The position numbers and the translations under genes were made by a program. Below are positions 58,252 to 64,000 of a DNA stretch of 64,000 nucleotides, piece by piece. Position 1 is the stretch's first letter; every line of letters starts with the position of its first letter. The notes beneath the pieces are model-generated. The model did not search any database. It had not been told where the DNA came from and saw nothing but the letters and a program-made list of their open reading frames with translations. The stretch lies in the NCBI GenBank assembly GCA_030268105.1, contig BSDZ01000013.1:1345001-1409000 (forward strand). Reading direction: 5' to 3'. This stretch comes from Volvox africanus (taxonomy: Eukaryota > Chlorophyta > Chlorophyceae > Chlamydomonadales > Volvocaceae).

Positions 58252-61200
58252 CTACATCTGCATCTGCTGCTGCTCCAGGTCGTTGCCGTTGCCATCGGAC
58301 CCAAACAGCCACGACACCACCTCCAAGGCGCTGTACGGCGTGAAGGACAGCTCCGAAATCAACGCCCCTTGCGCCGCCGCCAACTCTGATTGCTCCTGTT
58401 GCTGCTGTTGCTGCTGCTGCTGCTGTGAGTGGCCCCCGGTCCTACCGCACGTCTCGGCCCCGTTGCCGCTTCCGCCCCTGCCTCCGGCACTGCCCCCTAC
58501 CGCCGCTGCTACATTCCCTCCCACCGACTTCTCCACACACCCACCTTCTCCCACTTCCCCCTCCCCCTCCCCCTCCCCGTCCCCCTCCCCCTCCCCCTCC
58601 CCCTCCCCCTGTCCTCCTGGCCTGGTTTGGTCTCTCAACGAATAGTCCCCGGGAGTTGCAGATCCCCCCGCCGCCGCCGCCGCTGCCACTGCCGCCCCAT
58701 CCGCCGCCGCCGCCGCCGCCGCTGCGTCCATAAGCCCCTCGAAGGCTAGCCCTTGAACAAGGCTCTCCTCCGCGTGTTTCCCCGGCGCCCCGCCGCTCGG
58801 ACCGAAACCCGCTCCCTGTTGCGGTACCTGCATTCGAGCCGCTCCACCACACCCAGAGCCGCACTCCGAAACCCAGTGAGGTCCTTCCGCTCCGGGTTCC
58901 GGTTTCGGAGCCATCCAGGAACTATAGCTAGGCGCGGGGCCAAGCGGAGAGCTCGACGGCTGCGCCATATCGTGTGATGTAGTCGCGGCGGCGGCGGCTT
59001 CGACAGCGCCTGGTCCAATGGAGCGGTCGTTGGGGTCAACTGACGCCCGTTGTAGGGTGGATGTAAGGTCACACTTGGGCGCCTGCTGTGGCATCTGGGC
59101 CAGAAATTGCTGCTGTCCCAGCATGGACTCCTGGCTTGGCTGCACTTGCTGGTGCGCCCCAATTTGCGTCTGTAGCCGCTGCTGACGTGGCTGAATATCA
59201 GTTGGCTGTTGCTGTTGTTGCCGCCAGGTCCAATGAGCCAACTCCCAACCACCAGGCCCAGGGTAACTGAATGCGCCCGCTGTGCCATCTCTTACGATGT
59301 CCTCGCAAGCACCACCGCCGCGGCCACCGTCACCACTGCCGCCGCCGCCGGCTTGGGCGACGTTGAAACCCGTCGCATCACCGCCACTGCCTCCGCCGCG
59401 GTCGTTGCCACGATTGCACGTAGCACGACCGGCAGTGGCAGCTGTACTGGTGCCGGCTGTGGCTTGCTGGGCACATGACATCGAGACCTGTACGGCATGA
59501 CCGGCGGCGACGTCGCCGCATTGCGGAAGGCTGCTGACAAGGGTCACTAGATGTGAGAGATCGTTGATGACGAGTGGCGGTGCCAGGCCTACACCGCCGC
59601 CGCCGCCACTTCCGCTGGCGCCGGCTTCCTCTTCACCGCCGCCAGCGCCGCTCCTCGGAGATTTTGCGGCCCTTGCGACGGCTCCAGGGCAAATCGTCGC
59701 CGCCGCGGCTTCCGTTGCCGCAAGGTTGGTAGTGCCCTCCGGACCTGGGCTGGGAGATCGTTTCACTCCCAGCGATCGCCTCATCGAGGAAGCTTGCGGT
59801 TTCTCAGCGGCGGCGGCGGCGGCGGCACCGCTACCTCCGCTACTTGCGCCGCACATATGTCCCGCCACGGCATTGGTGACAGGTGCGTCTGCTACTGGCG
59901 GACTGCCCATTTCTGGATCCCCCGTCACCGCCATGGCGGCCGCAGCGGTATCGTCATCGCTTCCGCTGGCGCCTCCGTCGCTTCCGCCTTCGCCTTGGCG
60001 TCTAGCAGCGGCGGCTCGATCAGAATGGAACTGTTGTAGCTCCTTGTTGTTCTTGAAGTCAATCATTAGGCCGGCGATTAGACCAATTCGAACGCAGCCG
60101 TGACGGGCTTGAGGGGCACTGCTGTTCTTGCGACCTGCAGGATTACCGCCGCCGCCGCCGCCGCCGCCGCCGCCATTGCTGCATCGTACTGTGCGGCTCT
60201 TGGCGCCCATCTTCCGCTGTCGTCCTGGGCCACTGCCGCCACGGTCAATATTGCTGTCGCTGCTGTCTCTGTTGCTGCTGTCGATACTGTCGCTGCCGTA
60301 CGGTAATTGACAACCGCCATTGACTCCACTGTCGCTCTGGCGATGCACTTCTTGAGTTCTGCCGCCGTTCCCGCCGTAGACGTCGCTGCCGCCACCGTTG
60401 CCGCCGCCATCACCGTTGGCATTGTCACCGTCGCCCCTGCCATTGCCCCCATCGCCGCCGTCGCCACTGCCGCTGCAGCGCTCGGCGACATCGCGCCTTT
60501 TCGAGGCGTCAGCGGCAGACGCAGGTTCACTCGCAAGCCGTGGCCGCTCCTCTTCCACGGCAAGTGAGTGCAGCGTCTGGATATCCGTACACCGTGGATT
60601 CGACAGGCTGGTGGGACTCAGTTCAAAATCCGGTAGATCTGGATCCAGTCGCAAATCGGTACCTGGCTGGGGCTCCGATGCTCGTCCTTGCTCACCAAAA
60701 GAAGGGTACATCGGGGCCTGTTGCAATGACTGACCCATGGGTCTTGCCTCGGTCGACTCGCAACCTAGAAGCGTTGCCTGTTCAGGCCACGCATGTGGGT
60801 TATAGCTCATGTACAACGGGTTGGGGCCCATGGGACCAGAGTTCAGCATGGAGTTTGAAGTGGTGGTGAAGATGGGGTTCACAGCTTCTCCCAAGGCTTG
60901 GTTGCCGTACGTGCCGTACATTTCCGGACCCGAGCGCTGTGAGGGGTACGAGGGTAACGATACGTGCTGCTGGTAGTGCTGCAGCGGCGCCGGATGCCCG
61001 AGGGCGGCATATGGTCCCCCACGGGATGAGTGCTGCTGTGGTGAATAGTGCACCAGGGGCGGCGCCGGGCGCAACTGCGGCTGTAGCTGCGGCTGCGTAT
61101 AACAAGAATGTGGTATATGTGTATATGGCTGGCTGCCGCCGGGGGAACACTGCCACAACAGCTCGTCCCAGATCCTCAAATGCGCCCCCTCATCCAGGGA

Positions 61201-64000
61201 CCATGGGTCAGTTGACCCTGCTCCCGTCGTACTTTGGCCGTACAAACTATGTAACTGGCCATCCTCACGCTGCGTTTCGCAGGCATGGCCCTTCCCTAAC
61301 GCAATTTCGAAACCTGGATCAGCGGAGGCAGCGGTGGCGGCGGCGGGAGGGGACGCTATGCCGTACATTTTGTATTCTGGCGAGACGGGATTTAGCATGA
61401 CTGAATGCTGCGATCCCGCATCGGCGGCGGCGGCGCTTGCTGACCGTTTTAATGGTCCGTCTCCGCCACCGCCGCCACCGCCGCCACCGTTTCTGTCGTC
61501 GCCGCAGCAATAAGTGTTGTCCCGTACAAGCCCTTCAAAGTCGCTACCGCGTTGGGAATATCGCCGCCCGCGCACTTCTACAGAGACGTTCCAAGAGCCT
61601 TGATGGAGAGCGCCGCCCCTGGAGTTAATGCCATCCGTACCATACCCGCCAGGGCCAACGGTGCCGTCGGCGGCAGACATCGTGGCACGGTCCAGAGGTC
61701 CGTTACTGCCGTTGTCGTTACCGTTCTCAGTACCTCCCCACAGGCCCATTGCCAATGGCCCATCCCCGCCGGTGGTGCCGCCTACGCTTGACGGCTGATC
61801 CCGCCGCAGAAGCATCTGATTTCGACCTTGTCGTACTTGCCGTACTTGTTCCGACTGGTACGAACTTTCTAATGGCATTCTCTGGTGCTGTTTTGCCCGT
61901 ACCGGCGTTACCAGAGGCTGCGGTGCCTCCCTGCCTTCCTCCTCGACGATAAAGCGTTGACTCCGCGAAAGCGCTGCCACTGCTGCCGCCGGCGACTCTG
62001 GTCTACCGCCGCTGCCGTACAGTTCCGGATCAAATTTGTGTTCGCCTCTGCGATCCATATCAACATCCAAATCCAGATTCGGCTGTACAGCAGTTGAAGT
62101 TGGCCCGAGCCCACGTCCCTGGCCGGAGATGCCGGCACCGCTGGCGCCGCCGCCAGGAGATGGGAGGACAGTGACTTGTACGGCAGTCACCGAGGCTATT
62201 TGGGGGCCAGTCATCTGGCCACAGCCCTGTACGGCAGCTTCTTCGATCCTGAATGGTTTGATGGTGGCGGCATGACCACCCTCAGGACTGTGCGCTGTCG
62301 GCGTGTAGGACGAGATGTTGCCGCCGTTAAAACCGCCATAACCGCCAAAACTACCGGAAGTAGCGATCGTGCCGTTCTGCAAGGCGAGGGGAGGCATACA
62401 ACTGAAAGAGAGAGTTGGAGGATATGCGCTAACCCCCTGTCAACGAACTTGACGGCACATACATGCCAACTAACTCAACCGTCTGAAGTTACCCTTACCT
62501 GCACCTCCACGCGTGGGCTGCCGAAACTCCTCCCCGGCGTGTCAGTCGGTGTTGGGTTTTTACCCCTGCGTCCCCCCCGGCGACGTTTCGTCTCCTCCCC
62601 GTCGCCGCGTGGCCCCTCCGCCGCCGCAGGGACCGAATTTCGCTTTGTTAGAAGGTGGTTGAGATTGTTAGGTGGTGGTTGGAGTTGTTGCTGGTGCTGT
62701 GACTGTAGCTGCTGCTGAAACTGCAGCGGTAAGTGCATATCGACCTTCTGTTGTTGTTGTTGTTGTTGTTGTCGCTGGACGTGTTGCTGAAGTTGTCGCT
62801 GCAGCTGCCGGAGCATGTTGGAGCCTGCGGGGATGCCGGGACAGGAAGTTGTACGACAATAAACCAGTACAAGATTAAGGCAACTTGAGCGCACCTGTGT
62901 GAGGACTTTTTTTGCCGTTCTCAGCTGCTGGGGCCGCTGCACCGGTCTCACGCTGCCGTACGTTTGGCGGTTGGACAGCCATTCGACTCCGGGTTCTGTA
63001 CGACGGCGCATTTTGGTGTTGGGCTTGCGGAGCCGCAACGACCGGCTGGGTAGTATCGGTAGTGGCAGCGGGCTCGTTAGGATGGGGTACGACAGCCGAA
63101 TTGCCGTATCCCTGGGGGATCCATGTGGTCAGATTGCCGCCCTGTAGACCGGTGGGGCCGACTGACCCATGGTTCCGTCCGCCGCCGCCGCCGCTGCCGC
63201 CGCGTCCAGGCGGCAGCATACACTCATGACCTTGTTGATACCGCTGTTGTTGCTGCGGGGCGATCTGATGGCCGGTGTAACTCTGCCGCCTGTGCATTTC
63301 TTCCTGTTGCCGCTGCTCCTGTTGTTGTTGTTGTCGTTGTTGTTGTTGTTGCTGCTGCTGCTGTTGCGGCAGGGGCTGTTGCGGCTGTGCCTCAGGTTGC
63401 GGCAGTGGCTGCTGCTGGTGCTGCTGCTGCTGTGGCAACGGCGCCATGCAATTCTGCTGCGGCGCGGATGGCGTTGGAGCACGCACTACGCGCACCTGCA
63501 TGAAGGCCGGTGAATTCGGCGGCGCCATTGGGTCACCTCCGGACGACGCGGCTACTTCCCACTGGGGTAGCAAGCCGACGGGTCCCGATGTCTCTAACGC
63601 CGCCGCCGCTGACGGAGCCTGCCGCTGACGGCATTGCCGTTGCGGCCCCTGCTGCAGCTGTTGCTGCGGCAGCTGCTGCGGCGGTTGCTGAGTTGTGTAT
63701 TGGTACTGATGGAGAACTCCCCCGGTCAGGATTGAGCCCAGGGGTAAGGGAGCGCTCTGTACGGCGACGAGTCTTGGTGTGTCGGTGAATTGTGGCGCTG
63801 CCGACGGCAAGAAGGTGGCTCCCGCGCTCATTCGCCTTAATGGGGGGTCCGCAGACGAGTGGGAGGAGACCGAAGCCAAGGGCGCCGCTGTAACGCTTTG
63901 TAGTGCTTCGGCGGCTTGCGGATCGCAGCGTCTAGGCATGCCTTCAAATACCCTGTTGTCGCGGGCGGCAATCGGCATTCGAATATCGAAATCACAAAAA
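58252..64000 (-). CDS. Very large Gln/Ala/Gly-rich, probably nuclear protein (5' end outside window)
   Basis: Three minus-strand exons join in phase: 64000-62895 (open at the window edge; in-frame ATG at 63978 but no stop upstream of it), 62824-62499 and 62376-58252. The visible part has more than 1,850 residues. The first exon is dominated by poly-Gln (63303-63440). The second carries QQQQ tracts and a basic TKRRRGGRRGK segment that could be a nuclear localisation signal or AT-hook-like DNA contact. The last is Gly/Ala/Ser/Gln-rich, with a (GE)n run encoded by CCCCCT repeats near 58556-58616 and a hydrophobic end LEVVSWLFG. Isolated ordered stretches are VRIGLIAGLMIDFKNNKELQ and SLDEGAHLRIWDELLWQC. 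The composition suggests a transcription or chromatin regulator, but no DNA-binding domain is identified, so this is inference only. Confidence 0.75.
58556..58616. repeat. (CCCCCT)n coding repeat
   Basis: About ten hexamers of CCCCCT/CCCCGT within the last exon of the Gln-rich gene encode alternating Gly-Glu (one Asp) on the minus strand. Confidence 0.9.

Noticed and set aside
58425..62700. Plus-strand open frames across the Gln-rich gene
   Set aside because: They are low-complexity complements of a 1,375-codon minus-strand exon that has in-phase splice neighbours.

Overview
The window looks like nuclear DNA of a volvocine green alga, probably Volvox or a close colonial relative. The reasons are intron-dense genes with GTGAGT/GTAAGG-type donors, Ala/Gly/Gln/Ser-rich low-complexity insertions, TGTAA poly(A) signals, an OPR-RAP type organelle RNA factor and a fragment of chlorophycean plastid DNA. 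Base composition is moderate rather than extremely GC-rich, with AT-rich islands in introns and intergenic DNA. The organism assignment is inference; no marker gene fixes the species.

Layout: (1) about 0.7-7.7 kb, + strand, an OPR/RAP-domain gene for a predicted organelle RNA factor. (2) about 7.9-9.0 kb, a decayed plastid DNA insertion holding a psbF pseudogene (+) and a petB fragment (-). (3) 9.0-11.7 kb, no recognisable gene. (4) 11.7-24.1 kb, - strand, a large TPR + DnaJ co-chaperone with an FG-like low-complexity N-terminus. (5) 25.5-29.5 kb, - strand, a predicted secreted protein of unknown function. (6) 29.9-32.3 kb, - strand, a second, smaller J-domain protein. (7) 32.3-35.1 kb, repeat-rich intergenic DNA. 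(8) 35.16-38.68 kb, + strand, a 426-residue stand-alone thioesterase of the alpha/beta-hydrolase fold. (9) 38.7-41.6 kb, no recognised gene. (10) 41.57-54.82 kb, + strand, a complete 25-exon type IIB plasma-membrane-type Ca2+-ATPase. (11) 54.8-58.3 kb, intergenic. (12) 58.25-64.0 kb, - strand, the 3' part of a very large Gln/Ala/Gly-rich, probably nuclear protein gene that runs off the window.

Exon models were built by hand from GT/AG sites, reading phase and protein motifs. The Ca2+-ATPase, the thioesterase and the secreted-protein gene close exactly in phase. The TPR-J gene has one unresolved junction, and the two 5' ends at 0.7 kb and 32.3 kb are open. The genes do not form a pathway; they are ordinary independent nuclear loci.

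The most distinctive non-genic signals are a roughly 330-bp repeat family with microsatellite ends (five copies, two of them facing each other inside one intron) and plastid DNA lodged at the 3' end of a gene that itself probably acts on plastid RNA. I found no convincing new multi-gene system.
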